Positions 41,673 through 54,100 of a stretch of 64,000 nucleotides of DNA are shown here, in pieces. The number at the start of each line of letters is the position of its first letter. The first letter of the stretch is position 1. The translations under genes were made by a program, and so were the position numbers. Origin of the DNA: Amaurobius ferox (lineage: Eukaryota > Arthropoda > Arachnida > Araneae > Amaurobiidae); assembly GCA_951213105.1 (NCBI GenBank), contig OX578145.1, positions 116,949,239 to 117,013,238 of the forward strand, given 5' to 3'. The notes beneath the pieces are model-generated. The model saw only the letters and a list, made by a program, of their open reading frames with translations. It was not told the DNA's origin and ran no database searches.

Positions 41673-43680
41673 TATTGGGGAGAGCATTATGATATACTAA
41701 AACATTAAATCATTCAAAATATTCTAAGTTTTCCAATGTACTTAAATTCTAAATGTCATCTGAAATTCATCTGGAATATAAACCATTCTAAGTTCCTAAA
41801 AACCTTCTGAAATACTTCTGAAAAAGTTCTAAAGCTCCTCAAACCTAAAAACATTCTAGAAATAAACTGAATTCTTAAATAAACTGAAAGAGGACCAATT
41901 GACCAGTTTCCCTACGTGTACAAATATGTACTCTTGTAAAATATTAAAAACGACACTTTACCTAAAAATAAACATTACATTAAAATAAAAGAAAGAGAGA
42001 ACAGAGAATTTTAGGTTTTCAAAGTCTAACGTTTATTAAAATTTTAAACTTCATTTTTAAAGAATTTTCAAAACATTTTACATCTCATTAACTAAACAAA
42101 TCAAATAAACAACTTAAATAAATAAATAAAAGGAATGGCCGGTCGTATAGTGGTAGAAAAACGTTAGAATATTAAATTTTAAACTTAACAATATTAAACT
42201 TATTCAATTATTTATCAAATCTAGAATTTGAGATAAAAGAACATAAGTTAGCCAAAAGGGAATTTAGAACATCCTAACAAAATTCCAGGATTCGTAACTT
42301 AAAATATATAAGTCTAAGGGGTCTTATTCTATGCCAGCTCAATTAAATTTTAAATAATGCAAAAGTAAATTAGTCTGAAATTTGAAGAAAAAGAATTATA
42401 TCACCAAGGCTCCAAGATAAACTGCAAAGTTCAGTGGAAGGAAGAATCATCAGAAGAGTCACCAAACGTAAAGCAGATCCAGAGAACACCAGAAGAGGAA
42501 AATCCATGGCACAGGGTCACAATTATGTCCAGCAGAAAATCCGGAAAAAGACCGTTCCACGGGATTCAACTCCAAAGAGATTCTCCACACCAGTTGGACG
42601 TCGAGTAATAAAAAAATAATTTCTCCCAACTTCTGCACCGGACTACTGACATCAAAATGGAGAACTTAGCATATGTCCGTCAATTGGGCTCGGAAATACG
42701 AACTCCATTTATCATAAATAGAACTCGCAGCTTGTCAGGATAAACAAATTTCTAATTGGCCGGTAAGACTTCCTCGGCCGACATCACATAAATCGTGAAA
42801 CATCTTGGATCATTATTGAAATGATATGAAACTAATTAGCAAGACTTCATTCCGTCGCAGCTTCCAGACATAAACAACATCAGAGAGCACAGCGGCAAAG
42901 GACTGCTGATTGATTATAAACTAAACAAATCAATTTATATCTTGAAAAACAAAACACACATCACAGCCGGGAATAATGATACATTTCAAGCCGAATTCGA
43001 ACTTCGGTTCGGTTAGCGCGGAAGCGCTAGAACAGCTCTATAAGGCTACATTTTAGTTCCAATCCAGAGCAAAGAGCAAAAAAGAGCGAAAAAACGCGCG
43101 ATTTTGCTTATATACTGCGAAACATCGCTGCCACAGATTGTAAACAAAATTATCGATGAACGATAAAATAATTAATGACAGACGATTTTAATATTACGGT
43201 CAACCAATTAAAAACTCGAAATTTTAAAGAAGAGAAATGGAATTTCAGAGCAGACGAAAATTAAAAAGAAATGAAGTGAAATGATTTGGAATATATGAAT
43301 TCGGCAATAATTTAAATATGGACGATTCTGAAATATTTAAAAATCTGAAAATAGAATAAAACTGAAAAATTGCAATGAATTAACGAATTTTTAACCGAGA
43401 GCAATAAATTTGGAATCAAATTAAAGGGAACAAAAAGAGCAATAAATGGAATTCCAAATTAGCCAATTTAAATAAATTTAAATTGCTAAATCCTAAAAAG
43501 AACGAACTTTCGCCGTTTTTAACACAAAACCTATGGAATAGAACCTATTTGGAACAGAAGAATATCAAAACCTAAGGAATTGGAAAATGAAGAGTGACTA
43601 TGTAAATAAGACCCCTGAACACGTTTAGACAAAAAACAAAACTCCTAAAATTATTAAATATCCAAAAGTATAACCCAACA
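41673..43680 (-). repeat. 3' LTR of the LARD-like element
   Basis: 2008 bp, aligned to 45769-47792 with few differences; several are short indels (for example an AAAGAGCA unit near 43070 and AAATAAATTT near 43470, absent in the other copy). A 61-codon frame (42434-42619) is copied in both LTRs. Confidence 0.9.
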
Positions 43681-45768
43681 ACTTCTTCGAACGTCCCAAA
43701 AAAAAATTTTCATTTGAAAAAATGAAAAATTTTAGCTAACACATGACAAAATTACGCGAAACGAAGGAGAAAAAAAAATCAAAATTTCAACTACAGCTGT
43801 AACATGAGCCATAAAATCACATAAAAATCAAATTCCTTATAAATAAATCAAATAATCATTTCACTAAACACTTCATAATGTCAATTATCATATTTCTCAA
43901 CATTTCTCTAAACTCTTAAACATACATATAGATTCAATATTAAATTCTTCAACTTCATTATAACTCTATTATAAAATGTTCATCAATTCATTTTTAAAAT
44001 GCTCCAACAAATATGCCATCAAAGAGAAGTAGTAGAAAAATAATAAACAGATCTCTGTATCATTAGCTGTTATGAAAAAACATAAATTTTAACGAAAACT
44101 TTGGACCAGCCAAAGAATTCCAATATTCTAAACAACAAATTTTAAAACGGTACCTTAAATAACAACCAATAAATATAAATTAACAAATTCATCACTAATC
44201 TCCTCCTCTACAAAGAAAACAATTATTCGAAGCATATTACTCTATTTAAATAATATCAATTTTGGCCCAAGTTACAAACAAAAAAAAATTTGTGGAATAT
44301 TTACCCCCAAATAACAAACTCAATTCCCTAACAATTTGGAACTGAACTCAAATTTAACCGACTTGTTTACAAATTATACTATAAACTGATTACTTGGCAA
44401 ATTAGATCGTTTAAAAGACAAATATACACTAAAATGACCTTATGCATCATTTTACACCAATAACAATAAACGCGATTCCACTAAATATTGTGCAACCTCT
44501 TGCACTCTCAACAACAATAATCTCAAATATCATATCTGTAACTCTGGTAATCTCAAACAATTCTCATAAAAATCAAAAAATTAAGACAAGGGGCCGAGGG
44601 TTGTGAGTCCTCATTAAGGTTGTGAATCTTTTTTGAACCCCCAAAAAATAGCACACAAAAAAAATATCCATCAAGTAGTACATTTAAATTCACTAACTGC
44701 CAAGTGTATCACATTACTTTAAACAAAATACCAAAGAAAAAATCAAGTTACAAATCCCTATTTAAATTTCAAAACCAAAAGAACTCAAATTGCATTGCAC
44801 AATTTTAAATATTCCACTTAAAAAAAAATTTAATTCTCCTATAATAAAATAAATTTTCCACTTTAACGACCAAAAAATTTTAAAGACAGTATTAAAATAA
44901 CAGATTCAGAATTAAGAACAATCAAACTGATTTGTCACCACTCTATTTGAGTGTGAAAACCAAACACATGATCAATGTGAAGAACAAGACAACTATGTCA
45001 TTTATGTCACACTCATATTGGAGTGTAAAAAACACATGCATTATCCAATTTTCAATTAATCAACAGCATTTCATAAGCTACATTCACACATCAGTGAGCA
45101 TTTAAATCTCAATTCCAAATCAGAACATAAAAATTCTAAGTCGAAAAACTACTGCTTTAATTCTATACAATTTAACTTAATAAAAAAATATTCTCATTAA
45201 ATTTACTCAATTAATTTTACTCTATTTTATCAAAACAATTCTAAGTTGCTGGGAGCGAGGGTTACAAGAACAACAAAATAAAAAAAATTGTTAATGAGAT
45301 GGGATTAGAACAAAAAATGCAAATTCCACAAAGTGTGTTCCTCGCATGCCTATAATTTCCTAAATTTATGAATTAAATTCAATTTCCAACTACTTCAAAT
45401 AATAAAATTCAAATCAAATTAACTTAAATTAAGGAATGCTTGAATAATAAAAAAAATTCTAAATGAAAAAGTCAAGTTCAAAAATTCTTAAGTTTCCTCA
45501 AAAAATTCTAAATTAAAATATTTAAATCAGTCTTAAAATTTCCATTTTAATCAAAATATTAAAGTAAATTCCTCTAATTTAGCTCAAGAACATTCTAAAA
45601 TATCCAGTCTCAGTTTAAGAACATATCAAAATCTCAACAGTAATCACTTTTAGAATAAACAGGTATGGAATCAATTTACTGAAATTTCATTTTTATGGAC
45701 AAAAATTATTAAGAACATTTATTACAGTTAGCATGAATAAGCCCCTAGACTGGTCAAACGGCGCTAAT
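43681..45768 (-). other. Non-coding interior of the LARD-like element
   Basis: A/T-rich, with no frame of note on either strand. Near 44935-45030 the phrase TTGGAGTGT or TTTGAGTGTGAAAA occurs twice with TGTCA-rich text. The mutated PBS is at about 45750-45768. Confidence 0.75.
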
Positions 45769-47792
45769 TGTTGGGGGGGAAACTGCATTTATGATATACT
45801 AAAACAATGCTAAATATTTCTGGAACATACCTAAACATGTAAAGTATTTAAAATCTGAAAGTTATCTGAAATTGAATCTGAAATATATCTGAAATACTTC
45901 TAAAATATAAGCCATTCTAAGTTCCTAAAAACCTTCTGAAATACTTCTGAAAAAGTTCTAAAGTTCCTCAAACCTAAAAACATTCTAGAAATAAACTGAA
46001 TTCTTAAATAAACTGAAAGTGGACCAATTGACCAGTTTCCCTACGTGTACAAATATGTACTCTTGTAAAATATTAAAAACGACACTTTACCTAAAAATGA
46101 ACATTACATTAAAATAAAAGAAAGAGAGAACAGAGAATTTTGGGTTTTCAAAATCTAACGTTTATTAAAATTTTAAACTTCATTTTTAAAGAATTTTCAA
46201 AACATTTTACATCTCATTAACTAAACAAATCAAATAAACAACTTAAATAAATAAATAAAAGGAATGGCCGGTCGTATAGTGGTAGAAAAACGTTAGAATA
46301 TTAAATTTTAAAGTTAACAATATTAAACTTATTCAATTATTTATCAAAACTAGAATTTGGGATAAAAGAACATAAGTTAGCCAAAAGGGAATTTAGAACA
46401 TCCTAACAAAATTCCAGGATTCGTAACTTAAAATATATAAGTCTAAGGGGTCTTATTCTATGCCAGCTCAATTAAATTTTAAATAATGCAAAAGTAAATT
46501 AGTCTGAAATTTGAAGAAAAAGAATTATATCACCAAGGCTCCAAGATAAACTGCAAAGTTCAGTGGGAGGAAGAATCATCAGAAGAGTCACCAAACGTAA
46601 AGCAGATCCAGAGAACACCAGAAGAGGAAAATCCATGGCACAGGGTCACAATTATGTCCAGCAGAAAATCCGGAAAAAGACCGTTCCACGGGATTCAACT
46701 CCAAAGAGATTCTCCACACCAGTTGGACGTCGAGTAATAAAAAAATAATTTCTCCCAACTTCTGCACCGGACTACTGACATCAAAATGGAGAACTTAGCA
46801 TATGTCCGTCAATTGGGTTCGGAAATACGAACTCCATTTATCATAAATAGAACTCGCAGCTTGTCAGGATAAACAAATTTCTAATTGGCCGGTAAGACTT
46901 CCTCGGCCGACATCACATAAATCGTGAAACATCTTGGATCATTATTGAAATGATATGAAACTAATTAGCAAGACTTCATTCCGTCGCAGCTTCCAGACAT
47001 AAACAACATCAGAGAGCACAGCGGCAAAGGACTGCTGATTGATTATAAACTAAACAAATCAATTTATATCTTGAAAAACAAAACACACATCACAGCCGGG
47101 AATAATGATACATTTCAAGCCGAATTCGAACTTCGGTTCGGTTAGCGCGGAAGCGCTAGAACAGCTCTATAAGGCTACATTTTAGTTCCAATCCAGAGCA
47201 AAAAAGAGCGAAAAAACGCGCGATTTTGCTTATATACTGCGAAACATCGCTGCCACAGATTGTAAACAAAATTATCGATGAACGATAAAATAATTAATGA
47301 CAGACGATTTTAATATTACGGTCAACCAATTAAAAACTCGAAATTTTAAAGAAGAGAAATGGAATTTCAGAGCAGACGAAAATTAAAAAGAAATGAAGTG
47401 AAATGATTTGGAATATATGAATTCGGCAATAATTTAAATATGGACGATTCTGAAATATTTAAAAATCTGAAAATAGAATAAAACTGAAAAATTGCAATGA
47501 ATTAACGAATTTTTAACCGAGAGCAATAAATTTGGAATCAAATTAAAGGGAACAAAAAGAGCAATAAATGGAATTCCAAATTAGCCAATTTAAATTGCTA
47601 AATCCTAAAAAGAACGAACTTTCGCCGTTTTTAACACAAAACCTATGGAATAGAACCTATTTGGAACAGAAGAATATCAAAACCTAAGGAATTGGAAAAT
47701 GAAGAGTGACTATGTAAATAAGACCCCTGAACACGTTTAGACAAAAAACAAAACTCCTAAAATTATTAAATATCCAAAAGTATAACCCAACA
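45769..47792 (-). repeat. 5' LTR of the LARD-like element
   Basis: 2024 bp. Plus-strand left end TGTTGGGGGG, right end TATAACCCAACA. Long for an LTR. No motif identified inside apart from A-rich DNA and a GC-richer centre near 46540-46900. Confidence 0.9.
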
Positions 47793-47796
47793 CAAG

Positions 47797-48380
47797 TCGC
47801 TCTCTCCTCCCTCTTAAATTTTATTCGTTGCAAGGTTTAAGCCCCCTTAATATTATTGGAGGACACTTGGACCCTCACTTTCAGTGGCCAGTCCATGACA
47901 GGAGGGCTTGGTCAGTAGCCCCTGAGTTTTTATTTGCAGGTGGCTGGAGTTCCACGCTCCTGCGTGAACATCTGGGCTTAACTGCGCCCCCAACGACCGC
48001 TTACCCCCGTTGAGTCTTCCTCCATCTTGAACGAGACCACCCACAGGTATGAAGTCCAGAATCCACTGGCCCTTTTCGTTGCAGGTGGTCAAAGGGGAAC
48101 TTTATAAAAACTGTGTGGAAACACTGGGACCATCTTTGTAGGTATGTGAAATCACTCTTGCGATGTTACATTGCATGAGGGAAACCAATGTAACAGGTAT
48201 TGCATTGTGCTGTATGTATTTTTATAATTTTTGTAGGAATTGTGTTGTATATATATTAAAATTTTTTTTGTTTTACTTTAATCCTTGTTGCCTCCAATGA
48301 TGTTGTCAGGTGAACCATGTCTAACCCTTTGCCTTACAGATTTTGCCTGCTAGACAAAATCTCCCTAAGGAGGGAGGGAT
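47797..48380 (+). other. 3' untranslated region and polypurine tract of the Gmr1-like element
   Basis: Non-coding. TGTTACATTG/CAATGTAACA inverted repeat at 48164-48195. AAGGAGGGAGGGAT at 48367-48380 immediately before the 3' LTR is a good polypurine tract. The first ~70 bases may belong to the unproven solo LTR. Confidence 0.65.
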
Positions 48381-49302
48381 TGTGCCGAATTAAATTAATT
48401 CACCAAATGAAACCGTAATTAAATCTCCATCCCCCGGAAATGGAATTCGGGCTTGGAAATTCTAGACCGTGCTCACCTGTTACCCTTTGAACGTGAAACA
48501 TCGCTGAGGTCGCCAGAACAATGAATGTCGCGAACCCCGCGCCACCAAGTCTGAAACACTGACAGTTAAAAAGAAAGGCCAAGCTGGCATGAACCGCCTT
48601 GAGTGATCGCGTGGACGTGAGCTTCCAGACGTGAGGGAAGTGTCCCCTAGACTTACTAGCACGAGTCTCGGAACAAATGAGACTCAAGGAAAATGACATC
48701 ACGAATATTAAGATCCAATAAAAAAAATAGAGAGAAAATTGCCCCCTGGTGGCTCCTTTTCTGAGGGCGACCGGAGCAGAGTTTTCGAGAGCAGATAAGA
48801 TCTGATCTTCGACAAGAGAGCCCGTCTTTTTGGAAAAAAAGAGTGCTTCTGGGGCATAGGCCCTGTAGCCTTGTTTTTTGAGCAGAAGCCGTCTGCGGAA
48901 ATTCCTAAGTACGGGAACGGAAGAGAGATCGAGGGCCCTGTAGGACTCGATCCATATAGACTACCACCAGTCTAAAATTTAGACCACCCGGATCTAGCAT
49001 TTGCAGTGACAGGGCGTCACCGCATCGTGGACTTACGTCAGCTTCATCCCGAAGCTTCGCGAGATAACTATCTTGAAACCTCGCCAGAGAACCACCTCTC
49101 ATAGGCTTTCCACGGGAAATTGATTTGGACATTTTCTTTGAACACGTCAGAGTGACCTCAGCGGACTATTCGCCTTACTTCAGATTTTGGTACCTTTGTG
49201 ACCTAACCTGTATATTTACGAATCTCTAAGTCAATAAAGAATTGAAATCACTCGAGATTTATTTGGCTGTGACCGGAAACCCACGCTACCCACTAAGCCA
49301 CA
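48381..49302 (+). repeat. 3' LTR of the Gmr1-like element
   Basis: 922 bp, homologous to 33489-34408 throughout. Ends AAGCCACA, followed by the CCGT target duplication. Confidence 0.93.
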
Positions 49303-49306
49303 CCGT

Positions 49307-49395
49307 GTACCAAATTGCAAGTCTCTATTCGGGAAGTGCGTAAAAAAGCGTGACAGACGGACACTTGGCAATTAGTATATATAGATAGATAGATA
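49307..49395. repeat. Tail of composite repeat copy 2
   Basis: Continues the array split at 33488 and ends with GTGACAGACGGACACTTGGC, ATTAGTATATATAG and a short GATA tract, nearly as in copy 1 at 30440-30490. Confidence 0.85.
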
Positions 49396-49479
49396 TTAGA
49401 TACTTATATTTATACTCTGATATTCAAGATGCGTGTAGCGGGCATGTCTCCCCTTCTATTACTAGTCTCGTTACAATGT

Positions 49480-49817
49480 TTCTTTATAGGAATTTTTGCT
49501 TAATAGAAAGTTACAAGGTTTGGGGAATAACTCGAGAACCGATGCAGCTAAAATACTTAAATTAGGCATATCGTTGATTTTCTTAGAAATATTTCAATTC
49601 TTTGGATTTGGAAGCTTCCCGCCTAGCCCATTCTGTGCTCGCTATAGCACGTTTTTAATTATGAGCCGAGAATCGAAGCAGATAGAAAGCTGAAGTTAAT
49701 CATATCTTGCTTTTCGTTGTATATTTTGATTCTTTAGAGCACCTTCTAAGGCCGTAATAAAAGGTTACATGTTTTGGAGAATAACTCGGGAACTGTTGTA
49801 GCTAGAAAGCTCGGTAT
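49480..49817. repeat. ~120-137-bp satellite, left part
   Basis: Landmarks ATAACTCGAGAACCGATGCAG (49528), its variant at about 49665, and ATAACTCGGGAACTGTTGTAG (49783). Others are ATATCGTTG, TTTTGATTCTTTAGA and CTAGCCCATTCTG. Split at 49817 by the next LTR element and continued at 56371. Confidence 0.8.
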
Positions 49818-50733
49818 TGTTGTGAAATGCTTGACCTCGTTTAATATTTATTTTATGTCAAAATTTAACTTCCCGCAAATTCTAATTCACTTTCGATTCT
49901 AAAACTTGTTCTCAGAAAATTATTCCAAATTGATAAAGCGCCATTTCTGTATTCGGCCCTTTTGGATATTTCCCGCCAGTTCCGGCAAACCTTGGTGTAG
50001 GGTTTTGTCCCGCGCTTTAGTACATGTACTTCGCATTTCATATTCTTTAACATTGGAACTCTTTTTCGTTGCGTCATGAACGCGTAATAACATTAAAGAT
50101 GCTTAAGTCTGTTTTCGGTGAATAGTTTTAATTGGCGATGTGACGGGGAAGGGGAAGGACGCGTTTTGCCTACGGGGGCAACATAATGAGAATTCTAAAG
50201 TTCTAAGATGTTATGAATTAAATTAAAAGTAATTAAAAGATTAGCGAGCAGATTCACTTCAGTGGTGAGATGATGAATTCGAAATGTTTAATTGAAATAT
50301 GATTATTGAAGATTTTGTCAACTGTTTTGGGTTTTCGATATCAAGTTGTTTGTTCCTGTTCTAAGGTTAATTATGCTCGAGATGAATAAAGTTATTTAAG
50401 TTCAAAGGCCAAGATTGTTCGTCTCATTCTTCAAATGCTTTCATCACCTGCATCCCAAGGTATTCATCAAAAGCGTATTCTCGTCGACTATCTCCAATTC
50501 CGGAATAATCCGTCATCCCTAGGTGTCCGAATACTTCTCGTAGTTTTCAATTTACGAATATAACACACAACGCAAAAGAAGTTTAGTGATGCTTCATCAC
50601 CACCCAGCGACCACTTATTCCGACACGAGCCGCAACATATGATGCTCACTCCCGATCATTGCTGCTCCCATTTCATTACAAATGGTGACCGCGACAGCTT
50701 ATAACAAATAGTACCGAAAGGGGTACTATAACA
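49818..50733 (+). repeat. 5' LTR of the Gag-protease element
   Basis: 916 bp. Its last 56 bases contain two PBS-like phrases, ACAAATGGTGACCG at 50678 and ACAAATAGTACCG at 50704, and a hairpin AGTACC-GAAAGG-GGTACT (50710-50727). Confidence 0.95.
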
Positions 50734-50735
50734 AA

Positions 50736-50753
50736 TGGTGCCGTATCATCTGA
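50736..50753 (+). other. Primer-binding site of the Gag-protease element
   Basis: TGGTGCCGTATCATCTGA starts two bases after the LTR end. Third in a ladder of ACAAAT(G/A)GT-type modules spaced 26-27 bases. Confidence 0.7.
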
Positions 50754-50830
50754 GTCTGCAAGAATGACTCTTACGATCCTGTGGTGTGCCATGAATGCCT
50801 ACACCAGCTGTGTTAATCCTACGTTGACAT

Positions 50831-50847
50831 CGGGAGGTCGATTCCCG
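50831..50847 (+). other. tRNA T-arm-like hairpin in the leader
   Basis: CGGGA-GGTCGAT-TCCCG: a 5-bp stem with a 7-base loop close to the tRNA TTCGA loop and pol III B box. A full tRNA fold could not be made convincingly. The rest of the leader (50754-51142) shows no other features. Confidence 0.3.
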
Positions 50848-51142
50848 AGTCGGCAAAGTGAATTTATTTTTTTTAGCTTTAAAAGTGGAATGCATCTGTG
50901 AATTGAAAAGTGGTAAAAGAGGGTGAAATTTATTGTTTAAAATAAAATAAAATATGTTTTATTGTTAATACCTGTTGAAAGGTAAGTCTTGAAAAGCTGA
51001 AAAAATGGTATATCAACTAAATATGAAATTGAAATTTTAAATAATATACTTGTTATACTTGAATAATTCTTTTTGCTCATTCATTATTGAAATTTTTGTA
51101 TTGAATTTATGTTTATTACTGATATTGTATACATCTAAAAAA

Positions 51143-54100
51143 ATGTCAGCAGACATAACTAGTGCTTTAAGTTTAATCCCTACATTTGGTGGAGCAGTCG
51201 GGGAATCTTTTTCGGAATTTATCACCAAATTCAATAACACTGCCGATTTCTTCCAATGGAAGGAGGAAGAGAAAATTTTTGCTTTAAATACCAAACTAAT
51301 ATCGCAAGCAGCAATCGCCCTTAAGCTAAATACTGGCGAATCCTTCGATGAGATTGTCAAAAATCTCTCACTGAGATTTAGTACTGGTGTGCCACTTGCA
51401 AACCATTGGCAAAAGTTGAATAACATTGATTATAATACACATGATATTTTGATTTTTTTTGACAACATGGAGATAACATTTGGGGAATGTTTCCCAACCA
51501 AAGATATTGAAAACATTCGCGACACAATCTTGTTGTCTATTACGATAGATAAACTTCCACCGCACATCAAAAGAGCTGTTCTGGCTAACGATCCAAAAAC
51601 TTATGCAGAAGCGAAAAGAACTGCCATTCTTGAGCACAATGCTTGGCTCGCCATAACTCCCCAGTCCAGCGAAATGCCTGCACTTGCAAACACGCTGCAG
51701 TCACCTGAAATGCAACAAATACAAAGTAAAATTGATTTTTTGGAAGAGGAATTACTAAAATTCAAATTGGAAAATGAAAATTTAGAAAATTGGAGAAAAA
51801 TTCCAGAGTGTTATTTATGTGGCAAAAGAGGCCATATTCAAAGAAATTGTTTTTTTAGAGAAGATTTTGAACAAGAGAGGCAAATAACACAGAAACTGAA
51901 ATCTAATAACCGCCAGAATAGAAGATTCAGACAATTTAGTCAGGAAGGTAGAAGGAATGACAACCTTGAACAACATCCCATTGAAAATCCTTCATATCCT
52001 GCATACAGTCCAAAAATCAGGGACACAATTGTAACATCACTGACTGATGAAAATTTAGGATCCTTAGAACCGGTTAGAAATAATATAGGAAATACTTTGG
52101 TTACAATAGGTGAACAGGTGATCCCTAGTAAAACACCCATCGTAAATACTTCCATTTTTGGGACAAATGTTCCACTCCTTGTTGACACTGGAGCATGCCT
52201 TAGCTTAATTTCAAGGGACATTTTGAAACAAATTCCTTTTAAAGTCCAAATAAACCCAGCTCAATTGACCGTATCACTTGTTACAGGAGACTTTATGCGA
52301 CTAACTGAAAAAGTCACACTACCTACCATCATAAATGGAGTTGAATATAAAATTACATATCATTTGGTTAATAATCTAAAATCTCAAAATTATAAAGGAA
52401 TCCTAGGGATTGACTTTCTTTCTTGCCAAAATTTTATGATACATTGTAATAAGGGAACAATTGAAAATAATGCATCTAATTTATCAGCAATACCTAAAAG
52501 AGAAGTTCCAAAAATTGTACAATGGGAAGATCAATATAATAAAAAAGTAATCCCTGAATCACAGGAAATTATCAAACAAAAAGAAGATAGAATAAAAAGT
52601 TTAGAAAACCTACATCTGGCAAACAAGAAAAGAATTGATGAGGGAAATAAAAGATGGATTGAATTAGCAAACTCTTATGAAAAAGAAATATATGATTTAA
52701 AAAACTATTGTAAAGGATTAGAAAATGACAATCATGAACTTTCTCAAAATTTAAAGGCAGCTTGCCAAGATGTTAACTTTTTGGAAAACAAACTTTCAAA
52801 TTTCCAACAAAATTATTTTCAGTCATATAAAAATAATAGAAGGAACAACCATCAAAGATTTAACAGAAATTTAAGAAATCAGAATAGAAGTAAATCCTTT
52901 TATAATACCCAATATGGAGGGAAACCATCTTATCCTCCATTTCAACAACAGGAAAGTAGCTATGGCACAAATAAATTTCGCAGTGAGTTTCATCATCAAA
53001 ATCCCATAAATCCAAATATAATACAAGGTCCACAGATAAAAGAAAAATTTGAAAAAGCTTTCAATTTAATCAACAATCAGAAATCTCTCAAAACTGACAT
53101 TGATATTTGTAAACAAGTTGCACAAAATAATAATCAAAATTTCCATAATTTAGATCTGAGAGTACAACAAAATTCTAATCCTGAAAATAACAAAATGCAA
53201 CAAATGTCACAACCTTGTATGGATAAATTTAAAAGTGAAGAAAGAGAAAATATAGATGAATCCGTAGAGTCAGATGACTTGTATGAAAATCAACCATCTC
53301 ATGCAGATCAAATGCAACTTTTAAAAGATTTTGAAAAAATTACTGTACAAACTTTAGAAGTACATAAGAAAACACAGAGCATGTATGATACCCAAGACTT
53401 TAAGTCAATTCCACATATTTTGGAAGAGGTAACTCAACTTTTGTGCACACTAGATGCCCTTCAGTTACATGATAATCAATTTGTAAGACAACATAGAAGA
53501 TCTCACATAGAACGATTAAATGCTATAGCAGATGATCTTCAAAACACACTAGAGGAACAAAATATGGAAATTTCAAAGGAAGAAAAAGTCACTAGTCCTC
53601 TAAATGCTATTAGCATCTGTACTGATAAGGTGAATAATGCATCTAACAGCAAGGAAAAAAATGCTCTAATACCAATTGAGGAAATACAGAAAATCATAAA
53701 GGAACAGAAAACTGACCCTCATTGCATGAAAATTCGAAGAGCTGTTGAGGAAGGTAGTCAACCTCCAGCATATAAACATATAAATTTTCTTATATACAAC
53801 GATGCTCTCTATGCTAAAAACAAGAGGCATAACCATGTTCAGAAATCATTCGCACAGGAAAGATTAGTAGCTCCAAATTCGTGCATACCTACATTATACA
53901 AGTTATTTAACACATCCACAAATTCAACCCGATGTGAAATGTCAAAAATTATGTCAGATATCAAAAGAAACTTTTTTGTGCCAAATTTGAAAAAAGGTAT
54001 GATAAATCTAATATCCAGTTGCGAAGTTGAAAGAAAATGTGTGAAACCCAGAAACGTGAAAGTAAACAATTCGCAGGAAAGACATAATCAGGAGTTGACT

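Larger units (their letters stand above)
41673..47792 (-). mobile_element. Non-coding LTR element with ~2-kb LTRs (LARD-like), nested in the Gmr1-like element
   Basis: Direct repeats 41673-43680 and 45769-47792 are nearly identical over ~2 kb. Minus-strand ends are TGTTGGGTTA and CCCCAACA (the left copy has CCAATA). A 4-bp duplication CAAG flanks it (41669-41672; 47793-47796). The minus strand is inferred because the sequence beside the right LTR, ATTAGCGCCGTTTGACC, looks like a PBS with TGG mutated to TAG. The 2.1-kb interior has no protein-coding frame. It is non-autonomous and relied on another element's proteins. Confidence 0.85.
33489..49302 (+). mobile_element. Decayed Gypsy-type LTR element with integrase upstream of RT (Gmr1-like), with nested insertions
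   Basis: LTRs at 33489-34408 and 48381-49302, starting TGTGCCGAAT and ending CCACA, flanked by a 4-bp duplication CCGT (33485-33488; 49303-49306). Internal order: PBS, leader minisatellite, gag-protease, integrase, RT, RNase H. This order is seen directly and differs from normal Gypsy. It matches the Gmr1-type elements known to me from deuterostomes. The LTRs differ at many positions and all genes carry stops or frameshifts, so the copy is old. Nested inside are a piggyBac derivative (39800-40865) and a non-coding LTR element (41673-47792). Confidence 0.9.

Noticed and set aside
42434..42619. Arg/Lys-rich 61-codon ORF repeated at 46563-46748
   Set aside because: Conserved only because both copies are LTRs of one young element; too short and no family match recognised.
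41150..48195. Solo LTR spanning both sides of the LARD-like element (TGTTAGG...CAATGTAACA)
   Set aside because: Flanking bases do not form a target duplication and the right boundary is arbitrary.
49865..50077. 70-codon minus ORF repeated at 55497-55709
   Set aside because: LTR sequence of the Gag-protease element; antisense chance frame.
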